Positions 46,670 to 55,591 of a stretch of 64,000 nt of DNA are shown here, one piece after another. A program made the position numbers and the translations under genes. Source of the DNA: JAXMAZ01 sp046350115 (GTDB lineage Bacteria > Planctomycetota > Planctomycetia > Gemmatales > Gemmataceae); assembly GCA_046350115.1 (NCBI GenBank), contig JAXMAZ010000006.1:193217-257216 (forward strand), written 5' to 3'. How positions within the stretch are numbered: position 1 is the stretch's first letter; every line of letters starts with the position of its first letter. The notes beneath the pieces were generated by a model that saw only the letters and a list, made by a program, of their open reading frames with translations, did no database searches and was not told where the DNA came from.

Positions 46670-48244
46670 TCACCGGCCGGCCAGCCAGCCGGCGAGTTCT
46701 TTCGTCAGTGTGCCGCTGTTGTCCATCCGCGGCACCTTGTTCTGGCCGCCGAACCGGCCCCGCGACTTCATCCACTCGGCGAACCCGCCGGCCGGCACCA
46801 CCCGCACCGCGGGCTTGAGCATCGTCAGGTCGCCGACCCGGTGGGCCGCGTAGTCCTCGTTCAGCCGGGACAGCTCGGTGTCCAGGGTGTCGACGAACCG
46901 GCCCAGGTCCGGCGACCGGCCGGCGAACTCGATCAGGTACAGGTGCCGGCCCACCTCCCCGGGCTTCTCGGGGAACAGCGGGCCGACGTGGAAGTCGATG
47001 GCGTCCGCCCCGGTCGCCTTGGCGGCGTGAGCGACGGCCTTGTCGATCTCTTCCTGGATCAGGTGCTCGCCGAACGCGCTCAAGAAGTACTTCGTCCGCC
47101 CAGTGAACCGGAGCAGGGGAGGGGACTTGCTCTCGAACGTCACCGTGTCGCCGAGCAGGTAGCTCCACAGCCCCGCACAGGTGGTCACGACGACCGCGTA
47201 CTGCACCCCGACTTCGAGGGTTCGCAGCGTGTGCCGGGTCGGGTTGGCCGGCGGCTTGCCGTCGGCGGTGAACTCGTCGACCGGGATGAACTCGAAGAAG
47301 ATGGCGTGGTCTGGGACCAGCCGGAGCAGATGATACCGCGGGTCTTCGGTGGCGACGAACCCCTCGGAGCAGGGGTACACCTCGCAGAACTTCACCGCGT
47401 CGCTGCCAATCGCGCGGACGAACAACTCCCGGTACGGGTCGAATTTGGTGCCGCCGTGGACGACCAGCCGGAGCATCGGCCAGACCTCGGCGACGGTCCG
47501 CTTGCCGGTGATCTGTTTCACCCGGTCGAACAGGATTTTCACCCAGGACGGCACCCCGCTGACGGCGGTGATCGGCTCCTTCACCGCCGCCTCGGCCAGC
47601 CGGCCGAGCTTCACCTCCCAGTCGGACAGTAACCCCAGGTCCAGCGGCGGGAACGAGTACGGGCGGAGGGCGTCGGCCACCTCCTTCGCCGCGATCCCGC
47701 TCAGGTCGCCGGCCAGGCTACCGTCGTCCTGCTTCCGCAGGTCGGTGCTGCCGCCCAGGAAGAAGAACTTGCCGGTGAACAGCTTGGCGGCCGGGTGGGC
47801 GTGGCGGAACAGGGCGGTGGTGGTGAACGCCGCCTTCTGGTTGGACCGGACCATCTGCCGGCTGACCGGGATGTACTTGGTGGTCCCGGTGGTGGTGCCG
47901 GACGAGAGGGCGTAGTAAGGGATGAAGTCCGGCCAGGTGACGCCCTGGAGGCGGGGGTAGACGGCTTTCCAGTACCCGTCCCAGAAGGCGTCGTAGTCGC
48001 GGACCGGCACCCGGGCCTGGTAGTCGGCGACGCTGCGGACCGTGGCGAAGTCGTGGTCGCGGCCGAACCGGGTATCCCGGGCGAAGCGGACCAGTTTGAG
48101 CAGGGTGGCGTCCTGGGTCGCGGCGGCGTCCAGGCGGTCGAGCTGACGGGCGCGGAAGTGGGCCGCCCGGACGACACCGGCGTCGGCCGCCCGCCGGACC
48201 AGTTTCGCCCCGGTCAGCGGGGTCAGCCACGCGGTGCCGGGCAT
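46670..48244 (-). CDS. GH3-family acyl-adenylating/conjugating enzyme
   Basis: 524 residues, start ATG 48244 (MPGTAWLTPLTGAKLVRRAA). GH3 signatures are YYALSSGTTTGTTKYIPVS (adenylate-binding loop), FLGGSTDLRKQDDGSLAGDL, GVPSWVKILFDRVKQITG, VVHGGTKFDPYRELF, YPCSEGFVATED, LWSYLLGDTVTFESKSPP and LRFTGRTKYFLSAFGEHLIQ. Plant GH3 enzymes join amino acids to jasmonate or auxin. Bacterial members appear in lipid and natural-product settings, and their substrates are mostly unknown. Here it follows a hydrolase and a methyltransferase, so an acyl-lipid reaction is a reasonable guess. All nucleotide-binding motifs look complete. Confidence 0.92.
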   Translation of the reverse strand: MPGTAWLTPLTGAKLVRRAADAGVVRAAHFRARQLDRLDAAATQDATLLKLVRFARDTRFGRDHDFATVRSVADYQARVPVRDYDAFWDGYWKAVYPRLQGVTWPDFIPYYALSSGTTTGTTKYIPVSRQMVRSNQKAAFTTTALFRHAHPAAKLFTGKFFFLGGSTDLRKQDDGSLAGDLSGIAAKEVADALRPYSFPPLDLGLLSDWEVKLGRLAEAAVKEPITAVSGVPSWVKILFDRVKQITGKRTVAEVWPMLRLVVHGGTKFDPYRELFVRAIGSDAVKFCEVYPCSEGFVATEDPRYHLLRLVPDHAIFFEFIPVDEFTADGKPPANPTRHTLRTLEVGVQYAVVVTTCAGLWSYLLGDTVTFESKSPPLLRFTGRTKYFLSAFGEHLIQEEIDKAVAHAAKATGADAIDFHVGPLFPEKPGEVGRHLYLIEFAGRSPDLGRFVDTLDTELSRLNEDYAAHRVGDLTMLKPAVRVVPAGGFAEWMKSRGRFGGQNKVPRMDNSGTLTKELAGWLAGR

Positions 48245-48262
48245 CTTGGCTCCTCGTTCGTC

Positions 48263-48904
48263 TTACGGCGTCGAGGCGGCGTCCCGGCGGTAGCCGCGGC
48301 AGACGTACACCCCGGCCGGCGGCAGGTTGAGCGGCACCAGCTTGAACCGGACGTCCGCGAAGTACCCCTTGTACATCCGCCAGTACACGTAGGGCATGAC
48401 GGTCAGTTGGCGGAAGTCCCCGTTCGGCCCGAGCGCCCGGCCGGAGCTGGCCATGATGGCGTCCCGCAGCGGGGCCGGGAAGCTCGGCAGCGGCAACCCG
48501 GAGACGATGTGATCGACCTGGTTGATCCCCCGCTCGGCCAGCAACTGGTCGATCTTGGCCGCGTCCCCCTCGACGATGTCGGCGTTCGGGAACCGGTGCC
48601 GCAGCCGCTTGCAGAAGTCCGGGTCCAGCTCGTTGACGATCAGCTTGGTGTGCGGCTTCACCCGCTTGACCAGCTCCTTGGTGATCGGCCCGGTGCCGGC
48701 CCCCAGCTCGACGATGCACCTGGCCCGGTCGAAGTCGATCCCCTTGCAGATCATCCGGGCCAGGAACCGGCTGCTCGGGGCGACCGACGCGACGCTCGTC
48801 CCTTGTTCCATGAACTTGCGGAACATGAGCCACCACTCCGGGCTGGTGTGGTGGGGGTCGGTCCGGCGGCGGGCCGGGGCCGGGGACGGGGACGACACGC
48901 TCAT
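48263..48904 (-). CDS. SAM-dependent methyltransferase, phospholipid N-methyltransferase-like
   Basis: 213 residues from ATG 48904, overlapping the hydrolase stop by four bases (ATGA). Residues after MFRKFMEQGTSVASVAPSS contain CIVELGAGTGPITKELVKRV (SAM-binding motif I), LIVNELDPDFCKRLRHRFPN (acidic ribose contact) and DHIVSGLPLPSFPAPLRDAI (motif IV region). The SSRFLARMICKGIDF lead-in and this order are those of PmtA/rRNA-dimethylase-like lipid methyltransferases, which make phosphatidylcholine precursors. The exact acceptor is unproven. The GH3 gene follows 18 bp downstream. Confidence 0.85.
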   Translation of the reverse strand: MSVSSPSPAPARRRTDPHHTSPEWWLMFRKFMEQGTSVASVAPSSRFLARMICKGIDFDRARCIVELGAGTGPITKELVKRVKPHTKLIVNELDPDFCKRLRHRFPNADIVEGDAAKIDQLLAERGINQVDHIVSGLPLPSFPAPLRDAIMASSGRALGPNGDFRQLTVMPYVYWRMYKGYFADVRFKLVPLNLPPAGVYVCRGYRRDAASTP

Positions 48905-49743
48905 TGGGTGACTCGGCGGGGTTTGGCGAGCAGCAACTGGGTCCAGCGGGGGTGGGCGGTCGGGCGGGGGGCGGTCAGGAAGTGGGCGACCAGCCGGTTG
49001 ATCAGCCAGTGCTTCTCCACCTGCGGGGCGTGCCCGCAGTTGGGGATGGCCAGGAAGTGCCCGTTCGGCAACTCCCGGGCCGCCTCGGCGGCCGTCCGCG
49101 GGTCGCAGATCTTGTCGTTCTCCCCGGTCACCAGGAGGGTCGGGGCGGCCAGCGCTTTCATCTTGTCCCGGGCGGAGAACTCCATCGTGCCGCGGATCGT
49201 CCGGATCAGCCCGAGCTTCCACTTCCGGCTGTTCATCGCCAACTTGTAGTACTTGACGATGTCCCGGTCAACGTACCGGTTCTTGTGGAACACGCTGCGG
49301 ACGACCGAGTGCATGTCGTTCCGCATCACCCCGTCCATGATCGGCAACTGCTCCTCGTCCCCCATGCCGGACGGGCAGAGGAGGACCACCCGGTTGACCA
49401 TCTGCGGGTATCGGGTGGCGAACTCCACCGCCACCTTCCCGCCCAGGCTGCTGGCCACCAGGTGGACCGGGGAGTTCTGGACGTACCGGCTGACGAACGT
49501 GTGCAACTCCTGCACCAGGTAGTCGACGGTGATCGGCTCCTTGGCCTCGATCCGGGCGTGCAGGGCCGGGCCGTCGTACACCAGGATGTTCGGCACGTAC
49601 AGGTCGAAGTGCTTGGCCCAGTACCGGCGGTTGAGGAACCACGACTCGTGCTGCTCGGCCAGCCCGTTGATCAACACCAACGGTTGCCGCCGGCCGTAGG
49701 CCTTCGGCCGGATGCTTTCCAGCAGCTTGTTCCAGGGGGCCAT
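48901..49743 (-). CDS. Alpha/beta hydrolase
   Basis: 280 residues. PLVLINGLAEQHESWFLNRR is the oxyanion-side strand/loop. VHLVASSLGGKVAVEFATRY holds the nucleophile elbow (S-S-L-G-G in place of G-x-S-x-G), LLVTGENDKICDP the acidic residue and IPNCGHAPQVEKHW the histidine. The triad is complete apart from the unusual first elbow residue. Probably an esterase or lipase-like enzyme acting on a small acyl substrate. It is the first gene of a tightly coupled operon with the methyltransferase and GH3 enzyme. The region upstream is shared with a divergent gene. Confidence 0.88.
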   Translation of the reverse strand: MAPWNKLLESIRPKAYGRRQPLVLINGLAEQHESWFLNRRYWAKHFDLYVPNILVYDGPALHARIEAKEPITVDYLVQELHTFVSRYVQNSPVHLVASSLGGKVAVEFATRYPQMVNRVVLLCPSGMGDEEQLPIMDGVMRNDMHSVVRSVFHKNRYVDRDIVKYYKLAMNSRKWKLGLIRTIRGTMEFSARDKMKALAAPTLLVTGENDKICDPRTAAEAARELPNGHFLAIPNCGHAPQVEKHWLINRLVAHFLTAPRPTAHPRWTQLLLAKPRRVTQ

Positions 49744-50126
49744 CCAGGGTCGCTCCGCGGGAGGACGCAGGCGAGGCGCCGGCTCGGGGCCGGGCGTTCA
49801 CAGCTTACTGTTCGCCCCCACGGACGGCAGGGAAAATCGCGGTCCGTGGGGAAAAACACGGGGCCGGTCCGGTCCAACCCGTGTAGCTTATCCGGTTTCC
49901 GGACGCCGGCAACGGTCGCCCGCCGGCCCGAATCACTCCCAATCGGACACCCGTCCGGCCCGATCTCGCCGGCCGAACGTACCGGCTGACCGCCGGCCGG
50001 ACTGTGCGGTCGCCGCAAATTGCCTTTGCCTGCCGCCAACGCCGGCCGGTAAGATCACGATTAACGTTTCAGGGATCCGTTCCGTCCGCCCTTATCCTTC
50101 CTCCGCTCGTTCCGGCGGGGAGTGCC
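49744..50126. other. Divergent promoter region
   Basis: About 380 bases between the leftward hydrolase operon and the rightward DUF1559-like gene. A TTTGCC...TAAGAT pair with 19-base spacing around 50025-50055 is the only promoter-like match I noticed, and it is weak. No gene or repeat is supportable. Confidence 0.4.
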
Positions 50127-53100
50127 ATGGCTAACACGCGTTTCTCCGTGCCCTGCCCGAGCTGTGAGGCGTCGGTCCCGATCAAAGGCGCCGAGCTGAT
50201 CGGGAAGAAGACCGAGTGCCCCAAGTGCAAATACCGGTTCGTCGTACCAGACCCGGACGGCGGTGAGGCGGCGGACGCCGCCCCGGCCAAGGGGAAAAAG
50301 AAGGACGTCAAGAAGGCGAAGAAGGCCAAGTCCGGCAACTCCACCGTCCTGGTCGGGGTGGGGGTCGGGGTCGTGGCGGTGATCGCCCTCGTCGTCGCCG
50401 CCATCTTCCTGATGGGCGGGGACGACGACAAGAAGGCGACGGCGTCCAACACCGGGGGTGGCGCCCGGCAGACGGCCGCCGGCACCGGCGGGTCGGACGC
50501 CGGCGGCCCGACCGCCGCGCCGGCCCAGACCGGAACCCCCGAGGGGGGCGGCACGGACGTGGCGGCGGGGGCGGTCGCCGGGGACCAGCCACCCGCGACC
50601 CAGCAGTCCAAGCCGGCCGCCCCGCAGGTGCCGACCGGCCCGGAAAAGGACGTGACGAACCTGCTGCCGAACGACGCCCGGGCGGTGTACCGGGTGAACA
50701 TGGACCGGCTCGGTCAGAACGCCTCGCCGCTGTACACCTCAGTCATCGACTCGTCGATCAAGAACCTCGTTCAAAACTCGCTCACCATCCCGCCGGACCA
50801 GGTGTCGACGTACATCCACTGCGTGGTCGACCCGGACCGCGAGCCGTTCGCCGTCGTCCGCACCAAGGGCGCCCTGGACACGGCTCAGCTCTACCGGCAG
50901 CTCCAGCTCGACAAGCCGGAGAACCCGGGCCAGGTGAAGAAGGACTACTTCATCATCAAGTCGAACGCCTTGGTCGAGTCGATGGCCAAGGCGTTCAACA
51001 CGCGGTCCGTGCTCGGGCTGTTCGGCCTGCCGACGTCGCTGGCCGACACCGCCCAGCCGGTCGCCCGCGGGTCGCAGTCGCCGGCGGCTGAGAAGAAGTT
51101 CGCCCTGTGTGTTTACGACCACCAGACCCTGCTGATTTCCACCGAGGGGCTGCTACAGCGTTACCTGAGCGACCTGACCGAGTCCGGCTACCCCCCGTTC
51201 AAGTCGGAACTCACCCCGAACGAGCCGCCGCCGGCGCCGATGTCCGACCCGACCGCGCCGGCCGGCGGCGAGGGCGGCGGGCCGGGCGGGGGGCTTCGCC
51301 CGGCCGGGGCGGCCGGCTCGGGCAGCAGCAGCTTTTCGGTCACGGTGCCGGCCGGTGAGGCGGTGAACTACCAACAGCCCGGCGTGCAGGGCGGGCGCGG
51401 GGCGGCGAACGACCCGCGGATGCAGGGCGGCGGGCAGGGGGGGCGTCGCCCGCCCGGCGGCGGGCCGCCGGCCGCAGAGGGGGGCGGGCCGGGCCAAGCC
51501 GGTGGGCGACCGCAGCGGCGGGTGTTCACTTCCATCCCGACCTACCGGACTGTTGACCCGCAGCTCAAGCGGATGCTGAACGACCTGGAATCGAACGAGA
51601 AGGAGCCGCCGGCGGCGGTGTACGCCGAGATCCTCGACCAGCGGCTGTTGAACTCCCGGCCCATCACCCAGACGTACAAGGAGCTGGGCCCGCAGTTCGC
51701 GGCACTCTCCTCGCAGGTGCGGGTCGTCGGCGCGGTCCTGACGCAGTTCAACAAGGACAAGGGGATCGGCAAGCTGAACCTCGAGTACGTCAACGACTCG
51801 GACGCCCAGCGGTCGATCAACGAGCACATTCTGCCGCTGCTCAACCTGTGCAAGCTGGCCTCCGACGTGGTTCTCGGCACCCAGACGACGATCAACAACG
51901 GCGGCGGTGGGAGTGCCGGGCCGGGCGGGGCCGAGGGCGGGTTCCCGGGGCTGGCCGGCGGCCCAGGCGGGGCCGGCAGCCCGGACGGCGGCGACGCCTC
52001 GGCGGGCGGCCCGGGCGGGCCGCCCGGCGGGCGGGGCGACCCCCGGTCCGGCGGCGGGCGAAGTGACCCCCGGTCCGGCGGCGGGCGGGCGTTGCCCGGC
52101 GGCGGTGGGTTCGGCCCCGTCGGGGAAGGTGGCCCGGGCGGCGGCTTCCCGGGCGGCCAGGGGGCGCCGGGCGCGTTCGGCAGCCAGGCGACGTACAACG
52201 TCGCGCTGGCCGACCGGATCGTGAGCATCGACGTGGACGTGAACTGGCCGGAAGACAAGTACGAGAAGGTGATCCAGCCGCAGGTCAGTCGGATCGGGGG
52301 CCAGATCCGCGGCCGGCTGTCCGTCCAGTCCGGCCAGACCGACTGGTACACCCTGGCGGACACCGCCGGCAAGCTGCAGCGGGACAAGAAGCCGTTCCCC
52401 CGCGGGACGATCGAGCGGGAGGTCCGGGAGGAGCGGTTCCGGCTGCCGTTCCCGCCGGAACAGCGGGTCAGCTTCCTGGCGGAACTGCTGCCGTACCTCG
52501 GCAAGTCCGGGCTGCGGTCCCAACTCCAGGACAAGAAGATCCCCTGGTATCACAAGGACAACCTGGCCGCGGCCGAGACGTGGGTGCCGGAGTTCCTGGT
52601 GCCGTATTACCCGCAGGAGGCGTGGCGGGCGCACCACCCGCTGGCCGAGGGGCGGACCCTCGGGGCGACCAACTTCGTCGCCCCGGCCGGCCTCGGGCTG
52701 GACGCCGCCCGGCTCGACCCGGCCAACCCGGACCACGCCAAGAAGGTCGGGATCATCGGGTACGACTGGGGGTCGCAGGCGGCCGACATCAAGGACGGGC
52801 TGTCGAACACCATTTACCTGATCCAGGCGCCGCCGACGATGGTCGGGCCGTGGGCGGCCGGCGGCGGGTCCACCGTCCGCGGGGTGAACGACCGCGGCGA
52901 CCCGATGGCCGAGTTCGTCCACCGGGCGCCGGACGGCCGGCGGGGGACGTACATCCTGATGGCCGACGGGTCCGTCCGCTGGCTGAAAGAAGGGACCGAC
53001 CCGGCGGTCTTCCGCGGCCTGGTCACCCGCGCCGGCGGTGAAGCGATCGGCGACCTGGACAAGCTGGCCCCGAAGGTGAAGCGGACGGCCGTGACGTCGG

Positions 53101-53579
53101 ACGCCGAACTCCGTGGGAGTGCCCCGGCCGACCGCCCGGCGCCGGCCGCCGCCAAGTCGGCCGGCGGCATCGACCCGGCCGAGTTGAAGAAGTTCCAGGG
53201 CAAGTGGAAGGTGACGGTGTTCAAGAGCAAGCCGCTGGCGAAAATGGTCCCGCCGGACACGATGGCCAAGATGGCGTTCGAGATCACGTTCGCCGACACC
53301 ACGATGACGACCAAGGTGGTCGGGGTGCCGGTCCCCGAGGGGGCGATCCCGTCCCAGTCGATCACCCGGATCGACCCGGCGTCGAACCCGAAGGTGATCG
53401 AGGCGAAGGTCTCGTTCCAGGGCAAGGAGATCACCGGCCAGTCGGTGTACGAGTTCGTCGGTGACGGCAAGCTGAAGCTGCGGTCGTCCGAGCCGGGCAA
53501 GCCGCGGCCGGCGTCGGTCAGCGTGCCGGACGAGAACTCGAACGACACCTACATCGAGATGGAGCGGGTCGGGTCGTAA
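50127..53579 (+). CDS. Zinc-ribbon membrane protein with DUF1559-like and TIGR03067-like modules
   Basis: 1150 residues from ATG 50127 (MANTRFSVPCPSCEASVP). C10, C13, C31 and C34 form a zinc ribbon. A Lys/Ala stretch and one TM helix (72-96) follow, so most of the protein is probably outside the cytoplasm. Residues 180-400 are a soluble domain (DVTNLLPNDARAVYRVNMDR). Gly/Pro-rich low-complexity parts lie around 385-465 and 595-690. The middle (GFQ-like packing, DGLSNTIYLIQAP near 890, YILMADGSVRWL near 944) is the end of a DUF1559 (SBP_bac_10) module. Residues 1021-1150 (KKFQGKWKVTVFKSKPLAKM and VYEFVGDGKLKLR) match TIGR03067. These modules are expanded in planctomycetes and uncharacterised. 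It is intact despite very high GC. Confidence 0.85.
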   Translation: MANTRFSVPCPSCEASVPIKGAELIGKKTECPKCKYRFVVPDPDGGEAADAAPAKGKKKDVKKAKKAKSGNSTVLVGVGVGVVAVIALVVAAIFLMGGDDDKKATASNTGGGARQTAAGTGGSDAGGPTAAPAQTGTPEGGGTDVAAGAVAGDQPPATQQSKPAAPQVPTGPEKDVTNLLPNDARAVYRVNMDRLGQNASPLYTSVIDSSIKNLVQNSLTIPPDQVSTYIHCVVDPDREPFAVVRTKGALDTAQLYRQLQLDKPENPGQVKKDYFIIKSNALVESMAKAFNTRSVLGLFGLPTSLADTAQPVARGSQSPAAEKKFALCVYDHQTLLISTEGLLQRYLSDLTESGYPPFKSELTPNEPPPAPMSDPTAPAGGEGGGPGGGLRPAGAAGSGSSSFSVTVPAGEAVNYQQPGVQGGRGAANDPRMQGGGQGGRRPPGGGPPAAEGGGPGQAGGRPQRRVFTSIPTYRTVDPQLKRMLNDLESNEKEPPAAVYAEILDQRLLNSRPITQTYKELGPQFAALSSQVRVVGAVLTQFNKDKGIGKLNLEYVNDSDAQRSINEHILPLLNLCKLASDVVLGTQTTINNGGGGSAGPGGAEGGFPGLAGGPGGAGSPDGGDASAGGPGGPPGGRGDPRSGGGRSDPRSGGGRALPGGGGFGPVGEGGPGGGFPGGQGAPGAFGSQATYNVALADRIVSIDVDVNWPEDKYEKVIQPQVSRIGGQIRGRLSVQSGQTDWYTLADTAGKLQRDKKPFPRGTIEREVREERFRLPFPPEQRVSFLAELLPYLGKSGLRSQLQDKKIPWYHKDNLAAAETWVPEFLVPYYPQEAWRAHHPLAEGRTLGATNFVAPAGLGLDAARLDPANPDHAKKVGIIGYDWGSQAADIKDGLSNTIYLIQAPPTMVGPWAAGGGSTVRGVNDRGDPMAEFVHRAPDGRRGTYILMADGSVRWLKEGTDPAVFRGLVTRAGGEAIGDLDKLAPKVKRTAVTSDAELRGSAPADRPAPAAAKSAGGIDPAELKKFQGKWKVTVFKSKPLAKMVPPDTMAKMAFEITFADTTMTTKVVGVPVPEGAIPSQSITRIDPASNPKVIEAKVSFQGKEITGQSVYEFVGDGKLKLRSSEPGKPRPASVSVPDENSNDTYIEMERVGS

Positions 53580-53601
53580 CTTGCCGACACTCGGTTCTCA
53601 C

Positions 53602-53629
53602 ACCGGCCCGCGGGAGACCGCGGGCCGGT
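53602..53629 (+). terminator. Hairpin terminator after the DUF1559-like gene
   Basis: 12-base perfect arms ACCGGCCCGCGG and CCGCGGGCCGGT around GAGA, starting 23 bases after the stop codon and followed by TTCATTT. Confidence 0.75.
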
Positions 53630-54032
53630 TCATTTAGTCGGCGCACACCCGGTCGATGATCTGGTCATGGGTGATGCGATAAGCCGCGGCGAGTTACATC
53701 AGGAAGATGCCGAAGGTAGCATGACGTGCTACCGGTGTGGGGCGGGTCGAGGAGGCTTTGCGGCGACGACCCGCCGCAAACGGCAGCCTGCCAGCCTGGG
53801 CCGGCGGGTCGGGCCGGGGAGGGCGAGGCTCCCGCCGAGCCGGCTCGCCGGTCCGCTGGCTGTCGCCCACGCACGGAGGCTGCCCCCGGTGCGGGTGTGA
53901 CCCGTTGCCGCGTGCTCCCCGGCTCGGCAGGAGCCTCGCCGGCCCCTCCGAACCAGCCGGCATAGGCCACAACCCCCGATCCCGGGCCGGCGGCGTGGTG
54001 CGCCGTCGCAAAGCCGGGCTTGACCCGCCCGA
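53630..54032. repeat. Intergenic region with a large inverted repeat (SAGASP-type)
   Basis: No gene. Arms of 22 bases, 53822-53843 (GGCGAGGCTCCCGCCGAGCC plus GG) and 53919-53940, are reverse complements with one mismatch around a 75-base spacer. Either strand translates to GEAPAEP on one arm and GSAGASP on the other. I remember this type of dispersed intergenic repeat from planctomycete genomes. A related 12-mer, GGCTCGGCAGGA, recurs at 55513-55524. It separates the convergent DUF1559-like and ugd genes. Confidence 0.6.
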
Positions 54033-55379
54033 CTACAGCCCGCCTGCCGCTAAGCCCCGCTTGCCGCGGCCGATGCCGTAGTAGGTGAACCCGTGCTGGG
54101 CCATCACCTTCTCGTCGTAGATGTTCCGCCCGTCGAAGATCACCGGCCGGGTCAACAGCCGCTTGAGCAGCTCGAAGTCCGGGTTGCGGAACTCCGGCCA
54201 CTCGGTCACGATCGCCAGCCCGTCCGCCCCCTCCAGCGCCCCATACGGGCGGTCGGTGAACACGACCTTGTCGCCGTACATCTCGCGGACGTTGGCCATC
54301 GCCTCCGGGTCGTGCGCCCGCACCTTCGCCCCGGCTGCTAACAGCGAGTCGATCAGCACCAGGGCCGGCGCCTCGCGGACGTCGTCCGTCCGCGGCTTGA
54401 ACGCTAGCCCCCAGATGGCCATCGTCTTGCCGGCCAGGTCGCCGAAGTGGCCCTTGATCTTGGTGAACAGCACCTGCTTCTGGGCCTCGTTCACGTCGTC
54501 CACGGACTGCATCATGGCCATCGGCTGGCCGACCTTGCGGCCCATACCCAGGATCGCCCGGATGTCCTTCGGGAAGCACGACCCGCCGTACCCGGGTCCG
54601 GGGAACAGGAACTGGAAACCGATCCGCTGGTCGTGCCCGATCCCCCGCCGCACGTCGTTGATGTCCGCCCCGAGCTTGTCGCACAGGTTGGCCATCTCGT
54701 TGATGAAGCTGATCTTGGTGGCCAGCATGGCGTTGGCCGCGTACTTGGTCATCTCGGCCGACTCGGGGGTCATGACCAGGAACGGCCGCTCGGTCCGCAG
54801 GAACGGGGCGTACAGCTCCCGCAGCACCTCCCCGACCGCCGGGTGCCGGACGCCGACCACCACCCGGTCCGGCTTCATGAAGTCGTCGATCGCCGCCCCC
54901 TCCTTCAGGAACTCCGGGTTGCTGGCCACGTCGACGTGTTTGGCCCCGTTCTCGGCCAGGATCTCGGCCACCCGGGCGTTTGTGCCGACCGGGACGGTGC
55001 TCTTGGTGACGACCACCCGGCTGCCCGGCCCGCCCGGCGGCTGGTCCTTGAACGCGGCGGCGATCGCCTTGCTGACCGCCCACACGGCGGACAGGTCGGC
55101 GTCCCCGGCGTCCGACTGGGGCGTGCCGACGGCGATGAACGTCAGCCGGGCCGGCCGGACGGCCGCCGCCAGATCAGTGGTGAACGTGAGCCGGCCGTCC
55201 TTGCGGTTGCGGTGGACCAGCTCGGCCAGGCCGGGTTCGTAGATCGGGATGCCGCCGGCGTTGAGCGTGTCCACCTTCTTCGGGTTGTTGTCCACGCAGA
55301 CGACGTCGTTCCCGCTCTCGGCCAGGCAGGTGCCGGTGACCAGGCCGACGTACCCGGTGCCGATGACAGCCACTTTCAT
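54033..55379 (-). CDS. ugd: UDP-glucose 6-dehydrogenase
   Basis: 448 residues from ATG 55379. MKVAVIGTGYVGLVTGTCLA is the NAD-binding Rossmann start, followed by FIAVGTPQSDAGDADLS, KSTVPVGTNARV and VASNPEFLKEGAAIDDFMKP. The central helix SAEMTKYAANAMLATKISFI and the catalytic loop PGYGGSCFPKDIRA with Cys268 come next. The C-terminal domain has IWGLAFKPRTDDVREAPAL. It oxidises UDP-glucose to UDP-glucuronate in the cytoplasm, for acidic surface polysaccharide. It lies downstream of gmd-rmd on the same strand, 212 bases away, so the three may serve one glycan pathway. Complete and of normal length. Confidence 0.95.
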   Translation of the reverse strand: MKVAVIGTGYVGLVTGTCLAESGNDVVCVDNNPKKVDTLNAGGIPIYEPGLAELVHRNRKDGRLTFTTDLAAAVRPARLTFIAVGTPQSDAGDADLSAVWAVSKAIAAAFKDQPPGGPGSRVVVTKSTVPVGTNARVAEILAENGAKHVDVASNPEFLKEGAAIDDFMKPDRVVVGVRHPAVGEVLRELYAPFLRTERPFLVMTPESAEMTKYAANAMLATKISFINEMANLCDKLGADINDVRRGIGHDQRIGFQFLFPGPGYGGSCFPKDIRAILGMGRKVGQPMAMMQSVDDVNEAQKQVLFTKIKGHFGDLAGKTMAIWGLAFKPRTDDVREAPALVLIDSLLAAGAKVRAHDPEAMANVREMYGDKVVFTDRPYGALEGADGLAIVTEWPEFRNPDFELLKRLLTRPVIFDGRNIYDEKVMAQHGFTYYGIGRGKRGLAAGGL

Positions 55380-55429
55380 GCGCGGACCTTCCCGAAGGGG
55401 AATGTAACGGTGAGTTGCCGCTGTTGTAG

Positions 55430-55457
55430 GGTGCGTGGAGGCTATGCGGAACGCACC
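55430..55457. repeat. Small hairpin with GGTGCGT arms
   Basis: GGTGCGT and ACGCACC around 14 bases, in the 212-base gap between rmd and ugd. Hairpins of this GGTGCGT/ACGCACC type recur between genes in many planctomycetes, as I remember. It may be a dispersed repeat or an attenuator. Confidence 0.4.
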
Positions 55458-55591
55458 ACGGGGACTTCGTCCGTCAAGTCTCTGACCGTGAGTGGGCGAA
55501 CACGGCCTGGCGGGCTCGGCAGGACCCGACCCGCCGGCACAGCGGGCGGCGCCGCCGGGCACGCCGGCCGTGATCGTTGCCGGGCGGTGCA

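Noticed and set aside
46482..47168. A leftward frame overlapping the end of the GH3 gene
   Set aside because: Over most of its length it is the out-of-frame reading of the GH3 C-terminal region, and beyond the GH3 stop its composition is not protein-like.
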